A stretch of DNA of 64,000 nt. It comes from Pelagerythrobacter aerophilus. Its GTDB lineage: Bacteria; Pseudomonadota; Alphaproteobacteria; Sphingomonadales; Sphingomonadaceae. The stretch covers positions 62,001-126,000 of the forward strand of contig NZ_QXFK01000008.1 in NCBI RefSeq assembly GCF_003581645.1. The letters are read 5' to 3'. The notes under the pieces are model-generated. The model was not told where the DNA came from. It saw only the letters and a program-made list of their open reading frames with translations, and searched no databases. This document shows positions 37,114 to 46,453 of the stretch, one piece after another; within the stretch, counting starts at the first letter, position 1, and every line of letters begins with the position of its first letter. The position numbers and the translations under genes are program-made.

Positions 37114-37700
37114 CCCGTCCAAAGATCGTCGGCCTCACCGGTTCGATCGGCATGGGCAAGTCGACCGTGGCCGGGATGTTCGAACGCGCGGGCGTGCCGG
37201 TGTTCGACGCCGATGCCGAAGTGCGGCGCATGCAGGGACCGGACGGCACGCTGGTCCCGGCAATCGAGGCGGCCTTTCCCGGCTCGACTGGCCCCGAGGG
37301 CGTCCGGCGTCAGGCGCTCGGCGCCCAGGTTTTCGGCGATTCCGAGGCGCTCGCCCGACTGGAGGGGATCGTCCATCCCGCGGTTGCCGCGCGGCGCAAG
37401 GAATTCCTGGCCCAGCACGCCGGTGCGCCGCTGGTGGTGTTCGATATCCCGCTGCTGTTCGAGAAGGGGGGGCATGCGCAAGTCGACGCGATCGTCGTCG
37501 TCTCCGCGCCGGCCGACGTCCAGCGCGAGCGGGTGCTTCGGCGGCCGGGAATGACGGCGGAGAAGTTCGCGCAGATCCTCGCGCTGCAGGTGCCCGACGA
37601 GGAGAAGCGGGCCCGCGCAGACCATGTGATCGATACCGGCGGTCCCCTTGCCGAAACCGAGGTCGCCGTGCGCGCCCTCGCCGCCGAGCTGGCTCCCTAG
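37110..37700 (+). CDS. coaE: Dephospho-CoA kinase
   Basis: CoaE phosphorylates dephospho-CoA in the last step of coenzyme A synthesis. The 196-residue protein has P-loop [14 protein letters not shown] near residue 10, DADAEVRRM and [11 protein letters not shown]. It is the last overlapping gene of the ppsR-maf-aroE-coaE unit. Confidence 0.96.
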   Translation: MTRPKIVGLTGSIGMGKSTVAGMFERAGVPVFDADAEVRRMQGPDGTLVPAIEAAFPGSTGPEGVRRQALGAQVFGDSEALARLEGIVHPAVAARRKEFLAQHAGAPLVVFDIPLLFEKGGHAQVDAIVVVSAPADVQRERVLRRPGMTAEKFAQILALQVPDEEKRARADHVIDTGGPLAETEVAVRALAAELAP

Positions 37701-37776
37701 AATTTCGCCTGGCCCGAGCTAAAAAAGCGCTCGGCGCCCCTTGTCACTTGGCCGTCCGAGGCCGATAGATAAAGGG

Positions 37777-38463
37777 ATGCGCGAAATCGTATTCGATACC
37801 GAAACCACCGGCCTCGACCCCCGCAGCGGGGACCGTCTGGTGGAAATCGGATGTGTCGAATTGATCAACCGCGTGCCCACCGGGCAGACCTTCCACGCCT
37901 ATTTCAATCCGGAGCGCGACATGCCCGCCGGCGCCGAGGCGGTGCACGGGCTGTCGAGCGCCTTCCTGTCGGACAAGCCGCTGTTTCGCGACACGGTGAG
38001 CGCGGTGCTCGACTTCATCGCCGACTCGCCGCTCGTCGCGCATAACGCCTCGTTCGACTTCGGCTTCCTCAATGCCGAACTTGCGCTGTGCGAGCGCGAG
38101 GCGGTGTGCATGACCCGGATGATCGATACCGTCGCGCTCGCGCGCAAGCGGCATCCGGGCGCAAAGCTCTCGCTCGACGCGCTGTGCACGCGCTACGGCA
38201 TCGATCGCAGCCACCGGGTGAAGCACGGCGCGCTGCTCGATGCCGAACTGTTGGCGCAAGTCTACGTCGAACTGACCGGCGGCCGGCAGATCGGGCTCGC
38301 GCTTGCTGCGGAAACCACCAGCGTCGGCATCGTCGCGATGCCGCGACACATACCCGCGACGCGTGTGCGCCGCGAACCACGACCACATGCTGCGAGCCAG
38401 GAGGAACTCGCACGGCACCAGGCGTTTATCGCCAAGATGACTTCGCCCCTCTGGGGTAGCTGA
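37777..38463 (+). CDS. dnaQ: DNA polymerase III epsilon subunit (3'-5' proofreading exonuclease)
   Basis: A 228-residue DEDDh exonuclease with Exo I FDTETTGLDP, Exo II HNASFDFGFLN, and Exo III HGALLDAELLA. It proofreads during replication as part of the polymerase III core. The ATG at 37777 follows AAAGGG and matches homologues; the upstream TTG at 37741 is rejected. dnaQ is near the origin, as in Caulobacter. Confidence 0.95.
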   Translation: MREIVFDTETTGLDPRSGDRLVEIGCVELINRVPTGQTFHAYFNPERDMPAGAEAVHGLSSAFLSDKPLFRDTVSAVLDFIADSPLVAHNASFDFGFLNAELALCEREAVCMTRMIDTVALARKRHPGAKLSLDALCTRYGIDRSHRVKHGALLDAELLAQVYVELTGGRQIGLALAAETTSVGIVAMPRHIPATRVRREPRPHAASQEELARHQAFIAKMTSPLWGS

Positions 38464-38507
38464 TCGGGGCCGGGGGGTCTCGCCCAAGCAATGGAGAATG
38501 ATCGCCG

Positions 38508-39077
38508 ATGGATATCCGCATTTCTGGCCACCAGATGGAGACGGGCACTGCCCTGCAGGATCACGCCGCCGAGCGGCTGAACGCGATCGTCGAGAAGTAT
38601 TTCAACCGAGCGCTCACCTCGCAGGTCACGTTCGGCAAGGCACCCGCCGGGGCCTTCAGTTGCGACATCGTGACCCATGTGATGCAGGGCATGATCGTCA
38701 AAAGCCATGCCGAAGCGCAGGACGCCCACCAGGCGCTCGACCGCGCGGCGGAGAAGATCGACAAGCAGCTCCGCCGCTACAAGCGCCGCCTGCAGGATCG
38801 CCACTCCCAGGCAGCGCACGCGCTGCAGGAAGAGGAGGCGGCCTATACGATCTTCGCGCCGATCGGCGAAGATGTGGAGGAAGTCGAGGGCAACGAGCCG
38901 CCGATGATCGTCGCCGAGACCACCGCAGACGTCCCCGAGACGAGCGTGGCCGACGCGGTCATGATGCTGGACCTGCGCGACACGAATGCGCTGTTCTTCA
39001 AAAACGCTGGCACCGGCCGTCATAATATGGTCTATCGCCGCCGAGATGGCTCGATCGGCTGGGTCGAGCCCCGTTGA
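38508..39077 (+). CDS. hpf: Ribosome hibernation-promoting factor (long form)
   Basis: The 189-residue protein has an N-terminal S30AE domain (about 1-105, MDIRISGHQMETGTALQDH) that binds the 30S decoding centre, and a C-terminal domain (about 130-189, VMMLDLRDTNALFFKNA, WVEPR) that dimerises ribosomes into 100S particles in long-HPF bacteria. ptsN follows, a pairing common in proteobacteria. Confidence 0.93.
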   Translation: MDIRISGHQMETGTALQDHAAERLNAIVEKYFNRALTSQVTFGKAPAGAFSCDIVTHVMQGMIVKSHAEAQDAHQALDRAAEKIDKQLRRYKRRLQDRHSQAAHALQEEEAAYTIFAPIGEDVEEVEGNEPPMIVAETTADVPETSVADAVMMLDLRDTNALFFKNAGTGRHNMVYRRRDGSIGWVEPR

Positions 39078-39207
39078 CACCGCGGCGCGGACAAGCGCCC
39101 GCCACGGAAATCAGCCGGATCGCAAGGGCTTGCTACGGTCGATCGCGCCTGCGGCGCGCGGCCCGCTCGCCAGATCATGGCATGCTGAACTGATTCGCAA
39201 CCGAACG

Positions 39208-39669
39208 ATGAACGTACATTTCAAGCTGATTCCCGAAGCATTCGTGCTGAGCGATGCCGGCACCAAAGCCGCGGTTCTGGGCGATCTCGCCCAGTGCTTC
39301 GCGCGCGCCTACGGGTTCGCCGTGTCCGACGTGCTGGAGGCGCTCGAGGAGCGCGAAAAGCTCGGCAGCACCGGTTTCGGCCGGGGGGTCGCGATCCCGC
39401 ACGCACGCCTCACCGGGATCAACCGCCCGGTTGCGGCCGTGCTCAAGCTGTCCGCACCGGTCGATTTCCATGCGGCCGACGGCATGCCGGTGGAACTCGC
39501 CTTCGGCCTGATCTCGCCCGAGAACGCCGGCGTCGCGCACCTTCACGCGCTCGCGGCCATTTCGCGGCTGGTGCGCGACGAGGCGACCAATCGGATGCTG
39601 CTCGAGGCGACCGACACAGAGGCGCTGATCGCGTCGCTCACCAACGCCAGCGATCGTGACGTCGCCTGA
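39208..39669 (+). CDS. ptsN: Nitrogen-regulatory PTS enzyme IIA (PtsN)
   Basis: A 153-residue EIIA-Ntr protein with the phosphorylated histidine in VAIPHARL (His65) and FGLISPENAGVAHLHALA. It receives phosphate from NPr and affects potassium, nitrogen and carbon regulation. ATG at 39208 follows CCGAACG without a strong ribosome-binding site; the gene end overlaps the thioesterase start by 14 bp. Confidence 0.94.
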   Translation: MNVHFKLIPEAFVLSDAGTKAAVLGDLAQCFARAYGFAVSDVLEALEEREKLGSTGFGRGVAIPHARLTGINRPVAAVLKLSAPVDFHAADGMPVELAFGLISPENAGVAHLHALAAISRLVRDEATNRMLLEATDTEALIASLTNASDRDVA

Positions 39670-40126
39670 CTCTCGGTCCGGCGCCGGCCCGCACTACCGA
39701 GGGCTCGAGGCGCTCTACCGGTCCGCGCCGGTCAACGCACTGTTCGAATCGACGCTGGAAATCGTCGACGAAGGGCGGTCGCGGATCGAGTTCGTCGTGA
39801 CCCCGGCCGCCTATCACGCCGCCGGCGCGGCGCACGGGACGATCTATTTCAAGATGCTCGACGATGCCGCCTTCTACGCGGCGAACACGCTGATCACCGA
39901 CCGCTTCCTCCTGACGACTTCGTTCAACCTCCATTTCACCAAGCCGGTGCGCGAAGGCAAAGTGACGGCCGAGGGGCGCTGGATCAGCGGACGGCGGCGC
40001 GTTCTGGTCGCCGAAGCGCGGTTGATCGATGCCGAAGGCGAAGAGATCGGCCGGGGCACGGGCACGTTCATGCGCTCGCGGATCGCACTTTCGAGCCTCG
40101 CGGGCTATCGCCCCGGCCAGGCCTGA
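39656..40126 (+). CDS. PaaI-like hotdog-fold thioesterase
   Basis: A 156-residue hotdog protein with the PaaI-type AAHGTIYFKMLDDAAFYAANTL region (in two segments), SFNLHFTKPVREG and GRRRVLVAEARLID. Likely hydrolyses an acyl-CoA; substrate unknown. It starts with GTG at 39656 inside the end of ptsN and its stop overlaps the DUF1491 ATG by 1 bp, so all three are coupled. Confidence 0.88.
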   Translation: MTSPDSRSGAGPHYRGLEALYRSAPVNALFESTLEIVDEGRSRIEFVVTPAAYHAAGAAHGTIYFKMLDDAAFYAANTLITDRFLLTTSFNLHFTKPVREGKVTAEGRWISGRRRVLVAEARLIDAEGEEIGRGTGTFMRSRIALSSLAGYRPGQA

Positions 40127-40464
40127 TGGTGGACCGCCGGCTGCCCGCGCATCTCGAAGCGGCGGCGATTCTGCGGCTTGCCGAATCGCTCGGCGGGTTC
40201 GGCACGGTTATCGAAAAAGGTGAACGCGACTCGGGCACGATTCTGCTGGTAACGATATTTCGCGGTCGCGCGGCGCGGCTTTACGAAAGAATGCCGCAGC
40301 TCGACGGAACCCGCGCTTTCGTGCTGTCTCGCGAGCAAGACGCTGAAAACCCATTGGAATTTTCCGAGTATTTGACGCGGCGCAAGCGCCAGGACGGCGA
40401 TATCTGGATTCTCGAGGCAGATATCGCGGACCAAGAACGGTTCGTCGCATCCCTGCCGCGTTAA
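40126..40464 (+). CDS. DUF1491 family protein
   Basis: A 112-residue alphaproteobacterial protein with family features: LPAHLEAAAILRLAES at the N-terminus, FGTVIEKGERDSGTILL and a C-terminal DGDIWILEADIAD. The function is unknown. The start overlaps the thioesterase stop. Confidence 0.87.
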   Translation: MVDRRLPAHLEAAAILRLAESLGGFGTVIEKGERDSGTILLVTIFRGRAARLYERMPQLDGTRAFVLSREQDAENPLEFSEYLTRRKRQDGDIWILEADIADQERFVASLPR

Positions 40465-40465
40465 G

Positions 40466-40493
40466 TTGACATCGAAACGCCGCTATCTATCTG
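40466..40493 (+). promoter_or_regulatory. Candidate promoter for the cell-wall hydrolase gene
   Basis: TTGACA at 40466-40471 is separated by 16 bp from TATCTG at 40488-40493. It would give a leader of about 165 nt before the hydrolase ATG at 40669. Only sequence match; no other support. Confidence 0.4.
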
Positions 40494-40668
40494 GCCGCGC
40501 AACTACCGATGCGCAGGCGGCATGGGCGGCATTTCGGCCGCGCGGCAGGCACGCAGACGGGGAACGGCCGGCAGGCCTTTTTCATCCGGACCCATCCTAA
40601 ACGCAATTTGACGCGATCAGGTCCCAGCCTGCGACTGTGCTCGTTCACCGCCTAGATATGACGGATTG

Positions 40669-41304
40669 ATGAGTCGAAAGACCCGCTTGGCGTCGTTGGC
40701 GGCGCTTGCCGCAATGACCAGTTTTACGGTTGCCAGCGCCGAAGGTTCCGGCGCCAACGCCCAGATGGGCGAGAACCCCCAGATTTCCGAACCGGTGCTG
40801 ACCGAGGAGGTCGTTCCGGTTTTCGTCGAGAAGGAAGTGGTCCAGCCGCTTCCCGACGCCGCAACGGCGCAGGATCTCGCCGATGCGAGCTCGCTGCGCG
40901 AACTGGTTGCGCAAATCCCCGATCATGGGCGGCTTTCGCGCGAGATGGAATGCCTCGCGGGTGCGATCTACTTCGAATCGCGCGGCGAGCCGCTCGCAGG
41001 CCAGCTTGCCGTGGCGCAAGTGGTGATCAATCGTGCCAACTCGGGCCTCTTCCCCTCGAGTTACTGCGGTGTGGTGTTCCAGCGCGCCCAGTTCTCCTTC
41101 GTGCGGGGCGGCGGCATGCCTCACATTCGGCGCGGATCGGCCGCGTGGGAACGTGCCAAGGCCGTGGCGCACATCGCGCACGAAGGGCTGTGGGAAAGCG
41201 AAGCCGCGGACTCGCTCTATTTCCACGCCACTTACGTCAAACCGTCGTGGAGCCGCAGCAAGCAGGCGCGCGCCACGATCGACACACACGTCTTCTACCG
41301 CTGA
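40669..41304 (+). CDS. Cell wall hydrolase (SleB/Hydrolase_2 family)
   Basis: The 211-residue protein has an N-terminal signal-like hydrophobic segment (LASLAALAAMTSFTVASA), a linker, and a Hydrolase_2 domain from about residue 85 with ECLAGAIYFESRGEP (catalytic Glu), VVINRAN, and FQRAQFSF. SleB-type enzymes cut peptidoglycan glycan strands. ATG at 40669, one codon after an in-frame TTG. Confidence 0.9.
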   Translation: MSRKTRLASLAALAAMTSFTVASAEGSGANAQMGENPQISEPVLTEEVVPVFVEKEVVQPLPDAATAQDLADASSLRELVAQIPDHGRLSREMECLAGAIYFESRGEPLAGQLAVAQVVINRANSGLFPSSYCGVVFQRAQFSFVRGGGMPHIRRGSAAWERAKAVAHIAHEGLWESEAADSLYFHATYVKPSWSRSKQARATIDTHVFYR

Positions 41305-41335
41305 TCGGTGAGCGGAGGCCGATGCCTCCGCAGCC

Positions 41336-42115
41336 TCATGCCCGGTCGGCGACGTCGACCCACACCGGCGTGTGATCGCTGGCTTTTTCGCGGCCCCGGT
41401 ATTCCTTGTCGACCCCCGCGGCGACCATGCGGTCGGCGAGTTCGGGGCTGAGCAGCAGGTGATCGATGCGGAAGCCGTGGTCGCGTTGCCAGGCGCCGGC
41501 CTGATAGTCCCAGAAGGTCCACACACCGCCGCGCGGATTCAACGTATCGAGCGCGTCGGTCCAGCCGGCCGCCAGCAACCGGCGATAGGCGGCGCGCGAT
41601 TCCGGCTGCATCAGCGCGTCGCTGGCCATGGCCGCGGGCGACCAGACGTCCTTGTCCTCGGGAATGACGTTGAAGTCGCCCACCACGGCGCAGGGGATCT
41701 CCAGCGCCCACAGCTCGGCCATGCGCGCACGTAGCCGCTCCATCCAGGCGAGCTTGTAATCGAACTTGGGGCCGGGCTGCGGATTGCCGTTGGGCAGGTA
41801 GATGCAGGCGATCCGCACGCCGTTCACGTCGGCTTCGATGTAGCGCGCATGGAGATCGTCCGGATCGCCGGGCAAGGTGCGCTGCGCCTCGACCGGCTGC
41901 ACCCCGTCCGCGAGGATCGCGACGCCGTTGAACCCTTTCTGGCCATGCCAGATCGCCTTGTAGCCGATCTTCTCGAACGCGTCGGCGGGGAAGCCCTCGT
42001 CCTGGCTCTTGATCTCCTGCAGGCAGGCGACCGTGGGGCGGGTTTCCTCGAGCCACTCGATCAGCCGCGGCAGGCGCGCCTTGACGCCGTTGATATTGAA
42101 GCTGGCGATTCTCAG
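41336..42115 (-). CDS. xth: Exodeoxyribonuclease III (AP endonuclease)
   Basis: The 259-residue EEP-fold nuclease has RIASFNINGVKARLP, CLQEIKSQD (catalytic Glu), YLPNGNP, VVGDFNVIP and SDHTPVWVDV. It processes abasic sites and 3' ends in base-excision repair. No ATG or TTG fits: a CTG at 42115 sits 5 bp after GGGAGG and gives the usual N-terminus, while the next choice, GTG at 42130, adds five residues. Convergent with the cell-wall hydrolase. Confidence 0.93.
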   Translation of the reverse strand: MRIASFNINGVKARLPRLIEWLEETRPTVACLQEIKSQDEGFPADAFEKIGYKAIWHGQKGFNGVAILADGVQPVEAQRTLPGDPDDLHARYIEADVNGVRIACIYLPNGNPQPGPKFDYKLAWMERLRARMAELWALEIPCAVVGDFNVIPEDKDVWSPAAMASDALMQPESRAAYRRLLAAGWTDALDTLNPRGGVWTFWDYQAGAWQRDHGFRIDHLLLSPELADRMVAAGVDKEYRGREKASDHTPVWVDVADRA

Positions 42116-42229
42116 AGCAACCTCCCGCACACCGTTGGAGCGGAGCCTACCGGTCCCGCCCTTCAACGCTTCGCTAGAAGAAAATGGGCGGCTTCGAAAG
42201 CGCGGCGCGCGCCCAAGTGGGAAGCGGCG

Positions 42230-42559
42230 CTAGATTCCGAAGCTGGAGCCACAGCCGCAACCGGCGGCGGCGTTGGGATTCTCGACCTTGAAGGCCGCAC
42301 CGCCCAGCGATTCCACGAAATCGACCGTACTGCCCGCGACGAGGTCCAGGCTGACGGGATCGACCACCAGGCGCACGCCGTCGGTCTCGCTCACGCTGTC
42401 GTCCGTGTCGGGCGCATCGGCGAGATCGAACTTGTACTGGAAGCCGGAGCAGCCGCCTCCTTCCACCGAAAGCCGCAGCACGGCGGGTTTCGCCTGACGT
42501 TCGGCAATCCATGCAATGCGCTTCGCGGCGGCGGGCGTGAGAGTCAGCGTGTCGGCCAT
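42230..42559 (-). CDS. Iron-sulfur cluster insertion protein (ErpA/IscA, HesB family)
   Basis: A 109-residue A-type Fe-S carrier with the three cluster cysteines in EGGGCSGFQY and AAGCGCGSSF. Such proteins pass clusters to apo-enzymes. The ATG at 42559 starts MADTLTLTPAAAKRIAWI. A second A-type protein is in the suf operon at 57452-57808. Confidence 0.93.
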   Translation of the reverse strand: MADTLTLTPAAAKRIAWIAERQAKPAVLRLSVEGGGCSGFQYKFDLADAPDTDDSVSETDGVRLVVDPVSLDLVAGSTVDFVESLGGAAFKVENPNAAAGCGCGSSFGI

Positions 42560-42590
42560 GGGGGCGATATGGGGATGCGCCGGGCCGCGC

Positions 42591-43022
42591 TCAAGCGGTT
42601 CGGATATAGTCACGCATCGCAGCCGCATCGCGCTCGACTTCGTCGATCCGCGACTTGACCAGATCGCCGATCGAGATGAACCCGCACATGACCTCCCCGT
42701 CGACGACCGGCAAGTGGCGCACGCGCCGCCGGGTCATCAGCGCCATGGCCTCGTCGACTTTGGTTTTCGGCGAAACGGTGATTGCGGGCGCGGTCATCAC
42801 CTCGCCCACCGTGCGGTCGAACGCGGCGGCCCCTTCCTTCGCCACGCAGTAGAGCACATCGCGCTCCGAGAAGATGCCCGCAACCCTGCCGCCTTCCATA
42901 ACCGGCATGGCGCCGATCCGGCGCTCGGCGAGCAGGGCGACCGCATCGCGCATCCGGGTCGCTGCTTCGCACTGCACGATGTCGGCGCGTGCCCGGCCGA
43001 CGATCAGGCTGGCTATGTCCAT
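42591..43022 (-). CDS. CBS-domain pair protein
   Basis: A 143-residue protein made only of two CBS domains (about 5-65 and 70-135), with MRDAVALLAERRIGAMPV, GIFSERDVLY and a second-domain MTRRRVRHLPVVDGE. Such stand-alone CBS proteins bind adenine nucleotides and sense energy state; partner unknown. The upstream membrane-protein gene is divergent with a 36-bp gap. Confidence 0.92.
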   Translation of the reverse strand: MDIASLIVGRARADIVQCEAATRMRDAVALLAERRIGAMPVMEGGRVAGIFSERDVLYCVAKEGAAAFDRTVGEVMTAPAITVSPKTKVDEAMALMTRRRVRHLPVVDGEVMCGFISIGDLVKSRIDEVERDAAAMRDYIRTA

Positions 43023-43058
43023 GGTATCCGGCCTCCTTCGCTAGGATGGGAGAATGCC

Positions 43059-43403
43059 ATGAAACGCCCGCCATTGCCAATCGGGCGGGAAACAGCCAGT
43101 TGGGACTGGATGACATCCCGATCGCCCCTCGACGATCCCGACAAGGCCGCATTCGCGTGGGGCCGCTACAAGCGGCTTATGCGCGTGATGGTGCTCGTCA
43201 CGCTGGTCGTGGTCGCGCTGGTCCTTGGCTACATCTATGTCACCGACAGCGCGCTTTCGATCCACTTCTACATCGCCACCGGACTCGGCGTCGGGGTGGC
43301 AATGATGCTGACCGCCGCCCTGATGGGGCTGGTGTTCCTCTCGAGCGGGACCGGTCACGACGAGAGCATCGACGACCCGACGAACGACAAGTGGCGCGAC
43401 TAG
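43059..43403 (+). CDS. Small two-helix membrane protein of unknown function
   Basis: A 114-residue protein with a polar N-terminus, a hydrophobic helix around 42-62 (VMVLVTLVVVALVLGYIYV) and another around 72-96 (LGVGVAMMLTAALMGLVFL), and an acidic C-terminus DDPTNDKWRD. Similar short proteins occur in Sphingomonadales but I do not know a function. The ATG at 43059 follows GGGAGAA. Confidence 0.75.
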   Translation: MKRPPLPIGRETASWDWMTSRSPLDDPDKAAFAWGRYKRLMRVMVLVTLVVVALVLGYIYVTDSALSIHFYIATGLGVGVAMMLTAALMGLVFLSSGTGHDESIDDPTNDKWRD

Positions 43404-43436
43404 TCGCGCGGTGTCCAACGCGCTAGCGAGGGACGG

Positions 43437-44549
43437 ATGACAGCGCCTGCAGCCCAGACTACCAGACCGTCCGTGCGCTTCTTCGGCCTTTCTTCCTGGT
43501 CGGTTTTTGCACCGCTTGTCGCGCTGGCTGCCGTTCTGCTGGGCAAACCCGAAGGTCCGGCCCTTGCGGTCGTGGTCGGCGTGTTGCTCGGCGCCGCGAT
43601 CCTGGCCGCGGTTTATCATGCCGAGGTCCTTGCGCATCACCTGGGGGAGCCGTTCGGTACGCTCGTGCTCGCCCTGGCGGTCACGATCATCGAAAGCTCG
43701 CTGATCGTCTCGATCATGCTGAGCGAGGGCGCGCAGGCCCAGGCGCTGGCGCGCGATACGCTGATTGCGGCGATCATGATCACGATCAACGGCATCATCG
43801 GCCTCTGTCTGCTGGCCGGCGGCCGGCGACATCACGAGCAGAGTTATACCCAGTCGGGAGTGAGTGCCGGCCTGGCCATGCTTGCGACGCTGTCCGTGCT
43901 GACGCTGATCCTGCCGAACTACACGACCAGCGCCAGCGGCGCCTTCTACAATTCCCAGCAGCTCGTGTTCGTGGCGATCATCTCGCTGCTGATCTACGCG
44001 ACGTTCGTCGTCGCGCAGACGATCCGCCATCGCGACCATTTCCTGCACCACATTCCCGACGCAGACGACCGTGCGCACGAAGCGCCGGTGCCGCGTCCGA
44101 AAGCAATGGCGGCAGGTGCGGCCATGCTTGTCGCGCTGGCGGCGGTCGTGCTGCTGGCCAAGAACCTCTCGCCGGTGATCGAGGTCGGGGTCGCGGCGAT
44201 CGGCGCGCCGCGTGCGCTAGTCGGAATCATCATCGCCGCGCTGGTGCTCGCGCCAGAGGGATTCGCAGCGCTGCGTGCCGCGCGCGCCAATCGCGTGCAG
44301 ACCAGCCTCAACCTCGCGATCGGCTCCGCATTGGCCTCCATCGGGCTGACCATTCCCGCGGTCGCGACGGTGGCGCTGATCTTGGGTCTCGATCTCGAAC
44401 TGGGTCTGTCGATGCCCTCGATCGTGATCCTCGCCCTCACTCTCCTGGTCGCCGCGATCACGCTGGGCCGTGGACGCACGACTGTGGTCCAAGGCGTGAT
44501 TCACCTGACGATTTTCGCGACCTTCCTGTTCATCACGATCGTTCCCTAG
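43437..44549 (+). CDS. Calcium/proton antiporter (ChaA-like, CaCA superfamily)
   Basis: The 370-residue integral membrane protein has about 11 hydrophobic helices and two inverted repeats typical of Ca2+/cation antiporters: ALAVTIIESSLIVSIML (first alpha-repeat, with conserved Glu) and APEGFAALRAARANR with SLNLAIGSALASIGLT (second). Likely exports Ca2+ or Na+ in exchange for protons. It is convergent with the acyl-CoA ligase gene, 6 bp between stops. Confidence 0.92.
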   Translation: MTAPAAQTTRPSVRFFGLSSWSVFAPLVALAAVLLGKPEGPALAVVVGVLLGAAILAAVYHAEVLAHHLGEPFGTLVLALAVTIIESSLIVSIMLSEGAQAQALARDTLIAAIMITINGIIGLCLLAGGRRHHEQSYTQSGVSAGLAMLATLSVLTLILPNYTTSASGAFYNSQQLVFVAIISLLIYATFVVAQTIRHRDHFLHHIPDADDRAHEAPVPRPKAMAAGAAMLVALAAVVLLAKNLSPVIEVGVAAIGAPRALVGIIIAALVLAPEGFAALRAARANRVQTSLNLAIGSALASIGLTIPAVATVALILGLDLELGLSMPSIVILALTLLVAAITLGRGRTTVVQGVIHLTIFATFLFITIVP

Positions 44550-44555
44550 GCGGCG

Positions 44556-46361
44556 CTAACTCCGGTAGAGCGCGTCCAATCGCGGCTGGTAGCGTTCGCG
44601 GATCTTGTGGCGGCGAATCTTCATCGAGGGAGTCATCTCCTCGTTCTCGATCGTGAACGGCTCGTCGGCGAAGGCGAACTGGCGGACTTTCTCGATCACC
44701 GAGAGATCCCGGTTCACTTCGTCGATCGCGGCGCGCACCGCGCTGCGGAAGGCGGGCAGGCCTTGCAGTTCCTTCATGTCGAACTTCTCGTCGTTGGCGT
44801 TGGCCCATTCGAGCGCCCATTCCGCGTCGGGCACGATCAGGCCCACGACGTAAGGGCGCCGGTCGCCGCTCACCATCGCTTGCGCGATCTCCTGCCGCAG
44901 GGTCAGCATGCCCTCGATCTTCTGCGGCGCGACGTTGTCGCCCTTGTCGTTGACGATCATGTCCTTCTTGCGGTCGGTGATGACGATCCGGCCCTTCTCG
45001 TCGAGATGACCGATGTCGCCCGTGTGCAGCCAGCCGTCCTTGAGCGTACGCCGCGTCTCGGCCTCGTTGCGCCAATAACCGTGCATGACCAGCTCGCCGC
45101 GGCAGAGGATCTCGCCATCCTCCGCGATCTGAATCTCCACTCCGCGCAAGGGCGGGCCGACCGTATGCATCGCGATCCCTGCGTTCGGTCGATTGCAGCT
45201 GATCACCGGCCCCGCCTCGGTCTGGCCGTAGCCCTGAAGCATGGTCAGCCCCATCGCCTGGAAGAACACCCCGACATCGGGATTGAGCGGCGCGCCGCCG
45301 CTGACCATCGCTTTGATCCGCCCGCCGAAGCGCTGGCGAATCTTCGGCCGCAGCAGCCGCTCGAGAACGAAATTCAGCGTTTTGTCGCCGAAACGGTAGC
45401 GGCCTTCCGCCTGCCGCTCGCCGAGCGCGAGCGCGCGGTCCATCAGCGCCTTGGCCGCCCCACCCTGCTTATCGACCTGCTTCATGATCCGCTGGCGCAG
45501 GACTTCGAACAGGCGCGGGACGACGACCATGATCGTCGGGCGCGTCTCCTCGATATTGCTGGCGAGCTTCTCGAGTCCCTCGGCGTAGTAGATCTCCGCG
45601 CCCACCGCGATCGGCAGGCACTGGCCGCCGGTGTGCTCGTAGGCATGGCTCAGCGGCAGGAACGAGAGGAAGCGCTCGTCTGCATCGAGCCCGAAATCGT
45701 TCGCCAGGATATCCGCCGCGCCGGCGACGTTGCAAAGGATCGCACCGTGATGCTGCAACACGCCGCGTGGCGCGCCGCCGGTGCCGCTGGTGTAGATGAT
45801 GCAGGCGGTGTCGTCGCGGCCGATAGCGGCGATCCGCTCTTCCACCGCCTTGCGTGCGGCGACGGCGTCGCCTTTGACCATGTTCGGCCAGGCGTGGCAG
45901 GCGAGATTGCCTTGCTGGTATTTGCGGATGCCGTCGATCGGGATGACATGCTCGGCGATGCCGGTGCGCATGATCGCCGGGAGCAGGGGCTGCGAGAGTT
46001 TCTCGGTCGATACGATGACCGCCCGGGCGCCCGAATTGTCGAGGATATGGACGTGGTCGCGCTCGGTATTGGTGGTGTAGGCGGGCACGGTAACGCAGCC
46101 CGCCGCCATGATCGCAAGATCGGCGATGCACCATTCGGGGCGGTTTTCGGAGACCAGCATAACCCGGTCGCCCTGCTCTAGCCCGAGGGCGCGGAGGTTT
46201 TCGGCCAGAATGCAGACCGTTTCGGCCGCCTCGCGCCAACTCGTCGTCTGCCACGCCCCGCCGCGCTTGACCCCCAGCATGGGCGCGTCGCCCTTCGCAT
46301 CGGCACGCTTGAGGAAGAGTTCGACGAGGTTATTCGCCGAATCGATATCGGAAAGCTGCAA
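44556..46361 (-). CDS. Long-chain acyl-CoA synthetase (AMP-binding)
   Basis: A 601-residue ANL-family ligase with ATP-binding TACIIYTSGTGGAPRG, YGQTEAGPVIS, and TGDIGHLDEKGRIVITDR. It activates fatty acids to acyl-CoA, a supply for the acyl-CoA dehydrogenase elsewhere in the window. The start appears to be TTG at 46361, giving LQLSDIDSANNLV; no ATG lies near. The P-loop third residue change (GTGGAP rather than GTTGXP) is minor. Confidence 0.92.
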   Translation of the reverse strand: MQLSDIDSANNLVELFLKRADAKGDAPMLGVKRGGAWQTTSWREAAETVCILAENLRALGLEQGDRVMLVSENRPEWCIADLAIMAAGCVTVPAYTTNTERDHVHILDNSGARAVIVSTEKLSQPLLPAIMRTGIAEHVIPIDGIRKYQQGNLACHAWPNMVKGDAVAARKAVEERIAAIGRDDTACIIYTSGTGGAPRGVLQHHGAILCNVAGAADILANDFGLDADERFLSFLPLSHAYEHTGGQCLPIAVGAEIYYAEGLEKLASNIEETRPTIMVVVPRLFEVLRQRIMKQVDKQGGAAKALMDRALALGERQAEGRYRFGDKTLNFVLERLLRPKIRQRFGGRIKAMVSGGAPLNPDVGVFFQAMGLTMLQGYGQTEAGPVISCNRPNAGIAMHTVGPPLRGVEIQIAEDGEILCRGELVMHGYWRNEAETRRTLKDGWLHTGDIGHLDEKGRIVITDRKKDMIVNDKGDNVAPQKIEGMLTLRQEIAQAMVSGDRRPYVVGLIVPDAEWALEWANANDEKFDMKELQGLPAFRSAVRAAIDEVNRDLSVIEKVRQFAFADEPFTIENEEMTPSMKIRRHKIRERYQPRLDALYRS

Positions 46362-46453
46362 GTCTCTGGGCTCCTGCTCCCACGTCCGGCTTCACTGCGG
46401 CCGGTGGCCCGGATTACGCCGCCGTCGCGGTAGCGGCAAGCGTGGGATCGCCG

